Notes under the pieces: model-generated
Seen by the model: the letters and a program-made list of their open reading frames with translations, nothing else
Databases searched by the model: none
Told to the model about the DNA's origin: nothing
Part shown: piece by piece, positions 1-6,605 of the stretch
Numbering within the stretch: position 1 is the stretch's first letter
Layout of the letters: every line of letters begins with the position of its first letter
Origin: Coriobacteriales bacterium
Lineage (GTDB): Bacteria; Actinomycetota; Coriobacteriia; Coriobacteriales; UBA8131
Length of the DNA stretch: 8,369 nucleotides
Direction: 5' to 3'
Assembly: GCA_031282085.1 (NCBI GenBank)
Contig: JAITEK010000168.1
Span: 1-8,369 of the forward strand
Program-made: the position numbers and the translations under genes

Positions 1-40
1 GCAAGTGTCCCATTTTGCCTTGGCAAAATGGGACACTTGC
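1..40. repeat. 40-bp near-perfect palindrome
   Basis: Two 19-base arms are exactly complementary and separated only by TT, so the strand can fold into a 19-bp hairpin with a very tight turn. No T-run follows the hairpin on either visible side, so it does not look like a classical intrinsic terminator. A C-rich tract with several GTCCC/TGCCCC words follows (41-78) and partly echoes the arm sequence. It looks like a dispersed intergenic palindromic element (REP-like or a tiny non-autonomous element). It begins at base 1, so it may extend upstream of the window. Confidence 0.8.
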
Positions 41-119
41 CCCGTCCCCCCCTGTCCCCCACTGCCCCACCGCTGTCCAGAAAACCCAAAAATATCATCT
101 TCCGTCCGACAGGGTGCGC

Positions 120-125
120 TACAAT
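120..125 (+). promoter_or_regulatory. Candidate -10 box for the zinc-ribbon/lgt transcript
   Basis: TACAAT matches the sigma-70-type -10 consensus at five of six positions and lies 82 bases before the chosen start at 208. No convincing -35 hexamer sits 16-18 bases upstream, so the promoter is weak, activated or wrongly called. The same word in a similar GCG-containing context recurs at 1594-1599 before ilvE. Confidence 0.35.
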
Positions 126-140
126 AGGAACACACAAACG

Positions 141-179
141 CTTGTGGACAGTTCCCGCTGACGCCACAAGGATTTGTGG
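141..179 (+). promoter_or_regulatory. Leader with two mutually exclusive hairpins
   Basis: CTTGTGG (141-147) can pair with CCACAAG (164-170), a 7-bp stem with a 16-base loop. The same CCACAA (164-169) can instead pair with TTGTGG (174-179), a 6-bp stem with a GGAT loop. Both cannot form together. The region lies between the candidate -10 box and the ribosome binding site at 195-200. No T-run follows, so if it regulates anything it would more likely act on translation or RNA stability than by termination. It may also be chance. Confidence 0.3.
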
Positions 180-207
180 AGATTATGTGTTAAAAAGGAG
201 AGTGAAT

Positions 208-705
208 ATGCGGCTTGAACTGCTTTGTCCAGCGTGTGGTGTGCGCGAGTTCGATTTTGATGATTACGAAAAACTGGTCCTTCTCGCCCCGAACCTTGCC
301 CTTATGCAGTTCCGTTGTTCGCGTTGCGGTATCCATCTGAGTGTGACCCTCAAGCTGACCCGGGAGATGCGACGCAAGGTACAACAGAAGCTCAACGCCG
401 AGGTTGCCCCCGCAGACAGCGCGCCAAGCAGCGCAGCGGATAGCGCGGCAGGCAAACCGACGGGTGACGAGAGCCAAAAAGCAGCAGCGCCCCTCCTCGA
501 CCCCTCTGCCCTGAGTTACGCCGCGAGTCTCATCGTGGGGGACTACGAGCCGGGCCTCGAGATCGTCCATCCGCTGCGTACGGGCAGCGCCGAGCTGAAG
601 GCGCAGCTGGAGTATTTCAAGCGTCAGCTCGACGACATCAAGACGGTCGATGAAGCCATCGAGGAGATCGACACCGGCTACTACCACGAGAAGCGCGACG
701 TCTGA
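208..705 (+). CDS. Small zinc-ribbon protein of unknown function, coupled to lgt
   Basis: This predicts a 165-residue soluble protein. Two CxxC pairs, C7-P-A-C10 and C37-S-R-C40, are spaced as in a four-cysteine zinc ribbon that could bind nucleic acid or protein. Residues roughly 68-100 are an Ala/Ser/Pro-rich linker, and the C-terminal part (about 130-165) is charged and probably helical. The ATG at 208 is preceded by AAGGAG at 195-200, a 7-base spacing. The same frame is open back to base 28, but that stretch spans the palindrome, the C-rich tract and the leader and encodes low-complexity sequence, so I reject the longer start. The TGA stop shares its A with the lgt start, which indicates translational coupling. 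I do not recognise a characterised family. A transcription- or translation-associated role, or a role related to lipoprotein processing, would be speculation. Confidence 0.8.
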   Translation: MRLELLCPACGVREFDFDDYEKLVLLAPNLALMQFRCSRCGIHLSVTLKLTREMRRKVQQKLNAEVAPADSAPSSAADSAAGKPTGDESQKAAAPLLDPSALSYAASLIVGDYEPGLEIVHPLRTGSAELKAQLEYFKRQLDDIKTVDEAIEEIDTGYYHEKRDV

Positions 706-1601
706 TGCTCGATGCGCTCTACCACAGCCTTGACCCGATTGCGTTCAGTATCGGCCCGTTTGCCGTGCGGTGGTACGGGTTGGGCTATATGTTCGGCTTC
801 CTTCTCGCCGCCGTCCTCGCCCTGCGCATCAGCAAACGCTGGGAGATACGGCTGAGCCTCGACGGCCTGCTCACCGTTGTCATCGCCTGCATCCTGGGGA
901 CGGTGCTCGGAGGACGGCTCGGTTACGTGCTGTTCTACGGGGACGGCTACTATTTTGCGCATCCCGATGAGATATTCGCGTTCTCCAAAGGCGGTATGTC
1001 CTTCCACGGGGGGCTTATCGGTTTTGCCGTGGGGCTCATCATCGCGGCGCGCATGATCCGTATCCCCATACTCACCATGGGCGACATCGCGGCCATCTGC
1101 ACCCCGATAGGCCTGGGGCTTGTGCGTGTGGCCAACTTCATCAACGGCGAGTTGTGGGGCGCCACCACGACGCTGCCCTGGGGCGTGATCTTCGACAGGA
1201 CGGGCGGCGGTGCGCTGCCGCGTCACCCCACCCAGCTGTACGAGGCCGCTTTGGAGGGCCTCATCCTCCTCCTTCTGCTTTACCTGCTCGCGCGTCGGCG
1301 GCCACCGTTGCCGCGCGGTGCTTACTTCGGCGTCTTCCTCACGGGCTATGCGGTCTTCCGTATCGCCATCGAGTTCGTCCGCCAGCCCGACTCCCAGATC
1401 GGCTACCTGTTCGGCAGCGACTGGATAACCATGGGTATGATGTTGAGCCTCCCCATGATCGCGGTCGGTGCGGGCATGTTCCTCTATGCGTGGCTCGCGC
1501 GCCGCCCCCAGCAGGGGCAACTGGAGCCACCGGGGCCGCAGCCGCAACCAGAGTCGCTGGAGGGCGCGGGCGACGAGAGGGACGCGGATAGCGTACAATA
1601 A
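705..1601 (+). CDS. lgt: Prolipoprotein diacylglyceryl transferase
   Basis: Lgt is an integral membrane enzyme that transfers diacylglycerol from phosphatidylglycerol to the lipobox cysteine of prelipoproteins, the first step of lipoprotein maturation. The 298-residue product has about seven hydrophobic segments. Family landmarks visible are FHGG with H101 (equivalent to E. coli H103), the signature RVANFINGELWG with R141 and N144 (E. coli R143 and N146), HPTQLYEA, and the late EFVRQPDSQIG motif with R226. The last motif reads RQPD where REPD is common. The final 35 or so residues form a hydrophilic Pro/Gln/acidic tail beyond the last membrane segment, longer than in compact homologues. Translation starts at the ATG overlapping the upstream stop (TGATG) and there is no good independent ribosome site, so it probably depends on the upstream gene. 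Identification is firm. Confidence 0.97.
   Translation: MLDALYHSLDPIAFSIGPFAVRWYGLGYMFGFLLAAVLALRISKRWEIRLSLDGLLTVVIACILGTVLGGRLGYVLFYGDGYYFAHPDEIFAFSKGGMSFHGGLIGFAVGLIIAARMIRIPILTMGDIAAICTPIGLGLVRVANFINGELWGATTTLPWGVIFDRTGGGALPRHPTQLYEAALEGLILLLLLYLLARRRPPLPRGAYFGVFLTGYAVFRIAIEFVRQPDSQIGYLFGSDWITMGMMLSLPMIAVGAGMFLYAWLARRPQQGQLEPPGPQPQPESLEGAGDERDADSVQ
1594..1599 (+). promoter_or_regulatory. Candidate -10 box for ilvE-cimA
   Basis: TACAAT overlaps the end of lgt, 40 bases before the ilvE start, and resembles the box at 120-125 with its flanking GCG and following A. There is no clear -35 hexamer at the expected distance. Readthrough from lgt is equally possible, since no terminator is visible in the 38-base gap. 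Confidence 0.3.
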
Positions 1602-1639
1602 CAGACCAGTAGATTCGGTTTGAGCGGGAGGAAATCCTT

Positions 1640-2557
1640 ATGGCAGACATCAAAGAGGGGAAGTATATCTGGAAGAATGGCGAATTCGTCGCCTGGGCGG
1701 ACGCGACAACGCATGTGCTGTCGCACGCACTCCATTATGGGACTGCGGTGTTTGAGGGCATACGCTGTTATAAGACCGAGAACGGCTCGGCGGTGTTCAG
1801 GCTCAAGGACCACATGGAGCGTTTTGTCCGTTCGGCGCACATCATCATGATGCCGCTGGCGTACAGCGCCGAGGAGCTTACCGAGGTCGCGCTTGAGACC
1901 ATCAGGAGAAACGAGCTCGAGTCCTGCTATATACGTCCTATCGCCTACCGCGGTTACGGTGCGGTCGGCGTGAACCCGAGTACGGCGCCCATCGACATCG
2001 CCATCGCCGTGTGGCCCTGGGACGCCTACCTTGGCGCGACGGCGCTTGAGCAGGGCATCGCGGTTGGCATCAGCTCCTGGCGCCAGCGCGGCATCAATGC
2101 CATCCCCGGCGCGGTTAAGTCCTCTGCGTCCTATCTCAACTCGGGCCTGGCCAACATGGAGGCCGTCAGCCACGGCTACGGCGAGGCCATCCTGCTCAAC
2201 GAGTCGGGTTATGTGGCGGAGGGTTCCGGCGAGAACATCTTCGTTGTGCGCGATGGCGTTATCTCGACACCACCGCTCTCCGACGGCATACTCGAGGGGC
2301 TTACGCGCAACTCGGTTATCCAGATAGCCCGTGACCTCGGCTATACGGTGCTGGAGCGCTCGCTCGTGCGCACCGATCTGTATGTGGCCGACGAGGTGTT
2401 CTTTACGGGTACGGCTGCGGAGCTGACGCCCATCAACTCGGTTGACGGGCGTGCGATAGGCAAGCCCGGCCCGGTTACCCAACAACTCCAGACGCGGTTC
2501 TTCGACGTGGTCGCCGACAGGGCGCCCGAGTACGCGGCCTGGCTCGACCGGGTCTAA
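1640..2557 (+). CDS. ilvE: Branched-chain amino acid aminotransferase
   Basis: This is a PLP-dependent class IV (fold-type IV) aminotransferase of 305 residues. It catalyses the reversible transfer of amino groups between glutamate and the 2-oxo acids of isoleucine, leucine and valine in the cytoplasm. Visible landmarks are LHYGTAVFEGIRCY near the N-terminus, the PLP-binding lysine K160 in AVKSSASYLNSGLANMEA, and E194 in the EGSGENIFVV segment (E. coli E193). FFTGTAAELTPI lies near the C-terminus. The start is supported by GGGAGG at 1626-1631, eight bases before the ATG. It is followed after six bases by cimA, so the two form an isoleucine-oriented unit. A D-amino-acid aminotransferase or aminodeoxychorismate lyase of the same fold is unlikely given these motifs and the neighbour. 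Confidence 0.96.
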   Translation: MADIKEGKYIWKNGEFVAWADATTHVLSHALHYGTAVFEGIRCYKTENGSAVFRLKDHMERFVRSAHIIMMPLAYSAEELTEVALETIRRNELESCYIRPIAYRGYGAVGVNPSTAPIDIAIAVWPWDAYLGATALEQGIAVGISSWRQRGINAIPGAVKSSASYLNSGLANMEAVSHGYGEAILLNESGYVAEGSGENIFVVRDGVISTPPLSDGILEGLTRNSVIQIARDLGYTVLERSLVRTDLYVADEVFFTGTAAELTPINSVDGRAIGKPGPVTQQLQTRFFDVVADRAPEYAAWLDRV

Positions 2558-2563
2558 ACTCCG

Positions 2564-4138
2564 ATGGTAACGCTGTACGATACGACCTTGCGCGACGGTG
2601 AGCAGCGCGAGGGCGTCAGCCTTACCGTTGAGGACAAGCTGCGCATAGCCGCGCGACTCGATGCCCTCGGCGTCGCTTACATCGAGGGCGGTTTCCCCGC
2701 CTCTAATCCAACGGACAGCGCCTTTTACGAGCAGGCCCGCTCGCTCAAACTCAAGCAGGCGACCATCAGCGCCTTTGGCACAACGGCCCGCAAAGGCACC
2801 TTGCCGAGCGACGACAGGGCCCTGCGCGCCCTTGCCGCCTGCCCCGCTTCTGTGGTCACGCTCGTTGGCAAGGCCTGGGAGTTGCAGGTGACCGAGGTCC
2901 TCGGCGTGAGCGCGGATGAGAACCTACGGATGATCCATCAGTCGGTGCGCTACCTTGTGGACGCGGGCAAGCGCGTGTTCTTTGACGCGGAGCACTTCTT
3001 CGACGGCTACAAGCACGACGCAGGTTACGCCCTGGCTGTGCTGCTGGTTGCGGCTGAGGCGGGCGCCGAGACGCTTGTGCTCTGCGACACGAATGGCGGC
3101 GCGCTGCCCCATGAGGTGTTTGAGATGACCGCGATGACCATCGAGGCTCTCGTGCGCGGGGATGTCGGCGCGGTTGTGGGCATACACGCGCACAACGACG
3201 GAGGCTGTGCCGTGGCCAACTCTCTGGAAGCTGTCCGCGCCGGGGCCACGCAGGTGCAGGGCACCATTAACGGCTTCGGCGAGCGGGTTGGCAACGCCGA
3301 CTTGCTCGCGGTTTTGGCGAATCTCCAGCTTAAGATGGGGTACAGGATAGTGAGCGACAAGCAGTTGGCGCTGCTTACCTCTACGGCTCACTTTGTCGCG
3401 GAGATATTCAACATCATCCCCGACCCCCATCTGCCCTATGTCGGCTCGAGCGCCTTTGCCCATAAGGGCGGCATCCACGCGAGCGCCGCGCTGCGGTACC
3501 GGCACGCCTATGAGCACATCGACCCCGCGCTTGTGGGCAATTTCTCGCGTGTGGTGATGAGCGAGCTTGCGGGCAAGGCGTCGCTGCTCGTTAAGGCCGG
3601 GGAGTTGGGCGTTGCGCTGCCCTCTGATGATCGGCGGCTCCAAAGCCTGCTCGACACCATCAAGCAACGTGAGGCGCGCGGTTACTCTTACGAGGTGGCG
3701 GACGCGTCGCTTTCGTTGCTGTTGCGCGCCGAGCAGGGCAAGGCGCTTTCCTGCTTTACCCTCGAGTCCTTCCGCGTTATCGCCGAGAAGCGCGAGGACG
3801 GGCGCGTGATGAGCGAAGCGACCATCAAGCTCATGGTCGGCGGCGAGCGCTATGTCGCGACGGGCGAGGGTAACGGCCCCGTCAACGCGCTCGACGCGGC
3901 GTTGCGCCTGGCGATCGGGCGCTTCTATCCGCAGGTTGAGACCCTTGAACTCACCGACTACAAGGTGCGCGTCCTCGACGAGAGCGTTGGTACCGGCGCG
4001 GTCACGCGCGTGCTGATAGAGACGAGCGACGGCGCCACGAGCTGGGGCACCATCGGCGTGAGCGACAACGTCATCGAGGCTTCCTGGGACGCCCTCGTCG
4101 ATGCCATCACCTACGGCTTGCTTGTAGCAGGCGCGTAG
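2564..4138 (+). CDS. cimA: (R)-citramalate synthase
   Basis: The enzyme condenses pyruvate with acetyl-CoA to (R)-citramalate, giving a threonine-independent entry into isoleucine synthesis. The 524-residue product has the DRE-TIM barrel: TLRDGEQ at residues 8-14 (catalytic R10, metal-binding D11), and metal ligands H208 and H210 with N211 in GIHAHND. GFGERVGNADL follows. The blocks GKAWELQVTEVLGVS, FFDAEHFFDGYKHD and YEHIDPALVGN are typical of the long citramalate synthase branch rather than of 2-isopropylmalate or homocitrate synthase. The last ~140 residues form a LeuA-type regulatory domain, which in this family usually binds the feedback inhibitor (isoleucine). There is no recognisable SD just before the ATG, and the gap to ilvE is six bases, so translation probably relies on ribosomes finishing ilvE. 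The substrate assignment is by motif recall and not tested. Confidence 0.92.
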   Translation: MVTLYDTTLRDGEQREGVSLTVEDKLRIAARLDALGVAYIEGGFPASNPTDSAFYEQARSLKLKQATISAFGTTARKGTLPSDDRALRALAACPASVVTLVGKAWELQVTEVLGVSADENLRMIHQSVRYLVDAGKRVFFDAEHFFDGYKHDAGYALAVLLVAAEAGAETLVLCDTNGGALPHEVFEMTAMTIEALVRGDVGAVVGIHAHNDGGCAVANSLEAVRAGATQVQGTINGFGERVGNADLLAVLANLQLKMGYRIVSDKQLALLTSTAHFVAEIFNIIPDPHLPYVGSSAFAHKGGIHASAALRYRHAYEHIDPALVGNFSRVVMSELAGKASLLVKAGELGVALPSDDRRLQSLLDTIKQREARGYSYEVADASLSLLLRAEQGKALSCFTLESFRVIAEKREDGRVMSEATIKLMVGGERYVATGEGNGPVNALDAALRLAIGRFYPQVETLELTDYKVRVLDESVGTGAVTRVLIETSDGATSWGTIGVSDNVIEASWDALVDAITYGLLVAGA

Positions 4139-4210
4139 GGCAGGGTAGTGTCACGAGAGCGGCTGCGCCGCTCCGCGGTGCGTAGTGAGTCCGTCGGCTA
4201 TCGCCGCCGG

Positions 4211-4239
4211 GTGGATTCCGGCATAAAGCCGGAATGACG
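4211..4239 (-). repeat. Hairpin repeat unit A (29 bp, minus orientation)
   Basis: Read on the minus strand it is CGTC, an 8-base arm, a TTTAT loop, the complementary 8-base arm, then CCAC. The arms (ATTCCGGC and GCCGGAAT) pair perfectly. The geometry is identical to the unit at 4274-4302. I recall similar CGTCATTCCGGC-type palindromes scattered through intergenic regions of many unrelated bacteria. Confidence 0.75.
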
Positions 4240-4253
4240 GGCGAAAAGAAGTC

Positions 4254-4272
4254 CGTCACCCTGGCTTTATGC
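4254..4272 (+). repeat. Truncated hairpin repeat unit
   Basis: It carries CGTC, the left arm ACCCTGGC and a TTTAT loop, then only GC before running into the next full unit. The arm resembles the unit at 4274-4302 while the last arm base and the loop match the unit at 4211-4239. It therefore looks like a broken or recombined copy. CGTCACCCTGG recurs exactly 20 bp later. Confidence 0.6.
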
Positions 4273-4273
4273 T

Positions 4274-4302
4274 CGTCACCCTGGGCTTGTCCCAGGGTCC
4301 AG
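4274..4302 (+). repeat. Hairpin repeat unit B (29 bp, plus orientation)
   Basis: It consists of CGTC, arm ACCCTGGG, loop CTTGT, arm CCCAGGGT and CCAG. The 8-bp stem is perfect. It differs from unit A at four stem pairs, and in every case both partners have changed so pairing is kept. The CGTC and CCA flanks are conserved. Confidence 0.75.
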
Positions 4303-4361
4303 TCGCACGCGATAGCGGGCGATGCATCGAGAGGGTGCGCAGCGGGCGACACACGGTGTGG

Positions 4362-4381
4362 GGATACAACGTGGATACAAC
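4362..4381 (+). promoter_or_regulatory. Direct-repeat operator candidate for the response regulator
   Basis: GGATACAAC occurs twice (4362-4370 and 4373-4381) with start points exactly 11 bp apart. OmpR/PhoB-family regulators bind tandem half-sites at about one helical turn, often in place of a poor -35 element. Here the repeats cover the -35 position and end seven bases before the TATCAT box. Autoregulation of this operon by its own regulator is the natural reading, but it is inferred. Confidence 0.55.
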
Positions 4382-4388
4382 TTAGCGC

Positions 4389-4394
4389 TATCAT
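4389..4394 (+). promoter_or_regulatory. Candidate -10 box of the two-component operon
   Basis: TATCAT matches five of six -10 consensus bases and lies 45 bases before the GTG start. No -35 consensus is present at the right distance. That position is occupied by the direct repeats, as in activator-dependent promoters. Confidence 0.45.
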
Positions 4395-4439
4395 GGAGAT
4401 AGCACAGCGAACCGGTGATGAGCAAGTTGAGGTGATGGC

Positions 4440-5168
4440 GTGAACCATATCCGGATTGTGGAGGATGAGCGGCCCATATCCGACCTTATCCGCATGAGCC
4501 TGGCCTCCGCAGGGTACCGCTGCGCCTGCGCGTTTGACGGGCTGGACGCGGTACGGCAGATAGACGAGGGGCGCTTTGACCTCATCCTGCTCGACATCAT
4601 GCTGCCTGGCATCGACGGCTACGGGCTCATGGACTACATCCGCCCCCTGGAGATACCGGTCATCTTCATCACCGCGAAGAACAGCGTCAACGACCGCGTG
4701 AAGGGGCTGCGGATCGGGGCGGATGACTACCTCGTCAAACCCTTTGACATACTGGAGCTGCTTGCGCGCGTTGAGGCGGTGCTGCGGCGCTACCACCTCA
4801 GCCAGAACCGGCTCGTCTTAGGCAGCGTCACCATCGACACCGACTCGCGCACGGTCACGCGCGATGGGCAGCCCGTCTCGCTCACCAAGAAGGAGTACGA
4901 CCTGCTGCTCTTGTTTGCGCGCAACCGCCGTGTTGCGCTGTTCCGCGACCAGATCTACGAGAAGGTGTGGGGAAGCGACTATCTGGGCGACAGCCGGACG
5001 GTCGACCTGCACGTCCAGCGCCTGCGCAAGAAGCTGGGCTGGGAAGCGTACATCGTATCGGTCTACAAGGTAGGCTACCGCCTGGACGTGCCTGCTGAGG
5101 GCGAGCAGGAGGGCGGCAAAAGCGGGCGCGCAACCGCCGAGGACAAACCGGGAGCCGGCCGTACATGA
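4440..5168 (+). CDS. OmpR/PhoB-family response regulator
   Basis: This is a cytoplasmic transcription factor of 242 residues. The receiver domain (about 1-118) has the acidic pocket E8/D9, the phosphoacceptor D52 in LILLDIMLPG, T78, and K100 in LVKPFD. The C-terminal winged-helix DNA-binding domain (about 125-225) shows SLTKKEYDLLLL, the recognition-helix region SRTVDLHVQRLRKKLG and the wing YKVGYRLD. The rest is a short hydrophilic tail. I chose the GTG at 4440 because GAGGTGAT at 4429-4436 gives a good SD match and there is no ATG in this frame before the receiver begins. The stop overlaps the kinase start by four bases (ATGA), so the two proteins are coupled. It resembles VanR-type regulators, consistent with the nearby VanY-type gene, but the true signal and targets are unknown. 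Confidence 0.95.
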   Translation: MNHIRIVEDERPISDLIRMSLASAGYRCACAFDGLDAVRQIDEGRFDLILLDIMLPGIDGYGLMDYIRPLEIPVIFITAKNSVNDRVKGLRIGADDYLVKPFDILELLARVEAVLRRYHLSQNRLVLGSVTIDTDSRTVTRDGQPVSLTKKEYDLLLLFARNRRVALFRDQIYEKVWGSDYLGDSRTVDLHVQRLRKKLGWEAYIVSVYKVGYRLDVPAEGEQEGGKSGRATAEDKPGAGRT

Positions 5169-6604
5169 AGATGACCTGGAAGCTGTTCTTCAGCACGCTT
5201 CTCATAACGGTTCTTGTCTTCGGCGCGGGCGGCTTTGCCCTCATCATGCTCACCTTCAACGCGGCGCTGGACCGCGAGCGGACAAACGCGCTTGAGGAAG
5301 CCCGCCTGTTTCGCCATACGCTCCAGGTGTCCGTCTCGTCGCTGGGGGAGTGGCAGCCCGATTCCGCGCAAAGCCTCGCGGCATCCCTCGTGTCCCGCTT
5401 TTCGAGTGAGCGACTCCAGTTGAGGGTGGTGCAGGTAGGAGGCTCGCAAGCCGGTTTTGAACCGTTGTCGACTGCTGCGGCCACGGGAGGACCGGGTCTG
5501 CTGGATGCGGGGGAGGCAAGCTCGCCCATCGCCTTGGGGCAAGGCTCCACCGACTCCATCGACTACGTGATAACGCGAAGCGACGACGCCTATTACCTGC
5601 AAACCGTTCAGCTCGTTGAACCGCTGGGCGTTACCCTCTCCATCGAGACTGCAAGCGACATCAGCGCGGTGTTCGCGGAGCGCGCGGAGCTGTTCGGCAT
5701 CTACCGGTGGCTGATGCTCGGCATGGTGGCCATCAACGGCGTCCTTGTCTTTGCCCTGGCGCGCTGGACGACTGCGCCGATACGGAGCCTCTCAAGGGCG
5801 ACGCGCAGCATCGCGCAGGGGCACTACCGCGAGAGGGTCCCTGTCCGCTCGTCCGATGAGATAGGCGAGCTCACGGAAGACTTCAACCAGATGGCGGAGG
5901 GCCTGGCGCAGACTGTGCGCGAGCTTGAGCTTTCCGTGGAGCGTGAGCATGATTTCGTTGCGAGCTTTGCCCACGAGCTCAAGACGCCGCTGACCTCCAT
6001 CATAGGATATGCCGACCTGCTGCGCTCGGGGCGCCTCGCCGATGACGACGCCCAACTCGCCGCGAGCTACATCTTCAGCGAGGGGCGCCGCCTTGAGTCG
6101 CTTTCCATGAAGCTGCTCGACCTCATCGTCGCGCAGAAGCGGGACTTCGAGATGCGGAAAGTGAGCCTGCCGCAGCTGTTCCAGGGCGTGGAGATCGCGG
6201 TGTTCCCCCTCCTGCACAAAAACGGCATCGACCTGAGCATACAAGCGGCCCCCGTAACGGTGCGCTGCGAGCCCGACCTCATACAGACCCTGCTTTTAAA
6301 CCTCATCAGCAACGCCTGCAAGGCAACGCCGCAGGGCGGGCACATCCGTGTTGAGGGCGGGCGCCTCTCCGAGCAGCAGTGGCGCGTTGTGGTGGACGAC
6401 GACGGGGCGGGCATCCCGCGCGAGGCGCTGCCGCGCATAACGGAGGCGTTCTACCGGGCCGACACCTCCCGCTCGCGCGCGCAGGGCGGAGCCGGGCTGG
6501 GCCTGGCGCTTTGCAGCGAGATATGCACTCTGCACGCCGGGGCCCTGAACATCGAGTCGACCGAGGGCGCCGGCACGCGCGTCACCGCCGTGCTGGAAGG
6601 GTAG
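5165..6604 (+). CDS. Membrane sensor histidine kinase
   Basis: The 479-residue partner of the upstream regulator. Membrane segment 1 is about residues 7-29 and segment 2 about 183-199. Between them lies an extracytoplasmic sensor region of about 150 residues that I cannot assign to a named domain. A HAMP linker (about 200-252) leads to the H-box, with H270 in FVASFAHELKTPL as the autophosphorylated histidine. The ATPase domain shows an N-box with N383 in NLISNACKA, G1 as DDDGAG at 411-416, and G2 as GGAGLGLAL at 441-449. All catalytic motifs are intact. The kinase should phosphorylate D52 of the regulator. The stop is one base before the next ATG, so the downstream gene is part of the same transcript. 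The signal cannot be read from the sequence; a cell-wall cue is plausible from the neighbours. Confidence 0.95.
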   Translation: MKMTWKLFFSTLLITVLVFGAGGFALIMLTFNAALDRERTNALEEARLFRHTLQVSVSSLGEWQPDSAQSLAASLVSRFSSERLQLRVVQVGGSQAGFEPLSTAAATGGPGLLDAGEASSPIALGQGSTDSIDYVITRSDDAYYLQTVQLVEPLGVTLSIETASDISAVFAERAELFGIYRWLMLGMVAINGVLVFALARWTTAPIRSLSRATRSIAQGHYRERVPVRSSDEIGELTEDFNQMAEGLAQTVRELELSVEREHDFVASFAHELKTPLTSIIGYADLLRSGRLADDDAQLAASYIFSEGRRLESLSMKLLDLIVAQKRDFEMRKVSLPQLFQGVEIAVFPLLHKNGIDLSIQAAPVTVRCEPDLIQTLLLNLISNACKATPQGGHIRVEGGRLSEQQWRVVVDDDGAGIPREALPRITEAFYRADTSRSRAQGGAGLGLALCSEICTLHAGALNIESTEGAGTRVTAVLEG

Positions 6605-6605
6605 G

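Larger units (their letters stand above)
4139..4439 (+). other. 301-base intergenic gap with hairpin repeats and the regulator promoter
   Basis: No credible gene is present. From left to right it holds a perfect 7-bp hairpin GAGCGGC/GCCGCTC with a TGC loop (4157-4173), three units of a palindromic repeat (4211-4302), a GATGCATC palindrome (4321-4328), the inverted repeat CACAC-G-GTGTG (4350-4360), and the direct repeats and -10 box of the next operon. None of the hairpins is followed by a T-run, so I see no canonical intrinsic terminator for cimA. The hairpin at 4157-4173 is the closest candidate. Confidence 0.7.

Noticed and set aside
28..207. N-terminal extension of the zinc-ribbon gene by 60 codons
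   Set aside because: The frame is open, but it runs through the palindrome, the C-rich tract, the candidate -10 box and the leader hairpins. The ATG at 208 has a strong ribosome site and is followed directly by the cysteine motif.
681..1598. Long minus-strand open frame opposite lgt
   Set aside because: It mirrors the lgt gene almost exactly. Its product is low in hydrophobic structure and rich in charged residues, as expected for the antisense of a membrane protein gene in GC-rich DNA.
1484..2485. Minus-strand open frame opposite ilvE
   Set aside because: It is a shadow of a clearly recognised enzyme gene, with no ribosome site and no recognisable motif.
4157..4173. Intrinsic terminator after cimA
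   Set aside because: The 7-bp GC-rich stem is good, but the bases after it (CGCGGTG) contain no T-run. It could still cause pausing, so it is noted within the gap rather than called.
4234..4443. Small plus-strand open frame in the gap before the response regulator
   Set aside because: It consists of hairpin repeats, the operator and the promoter. The short terminal part from ATG 4393 overlaps the -10 box, so it could not have a ribosome site on that transcript.
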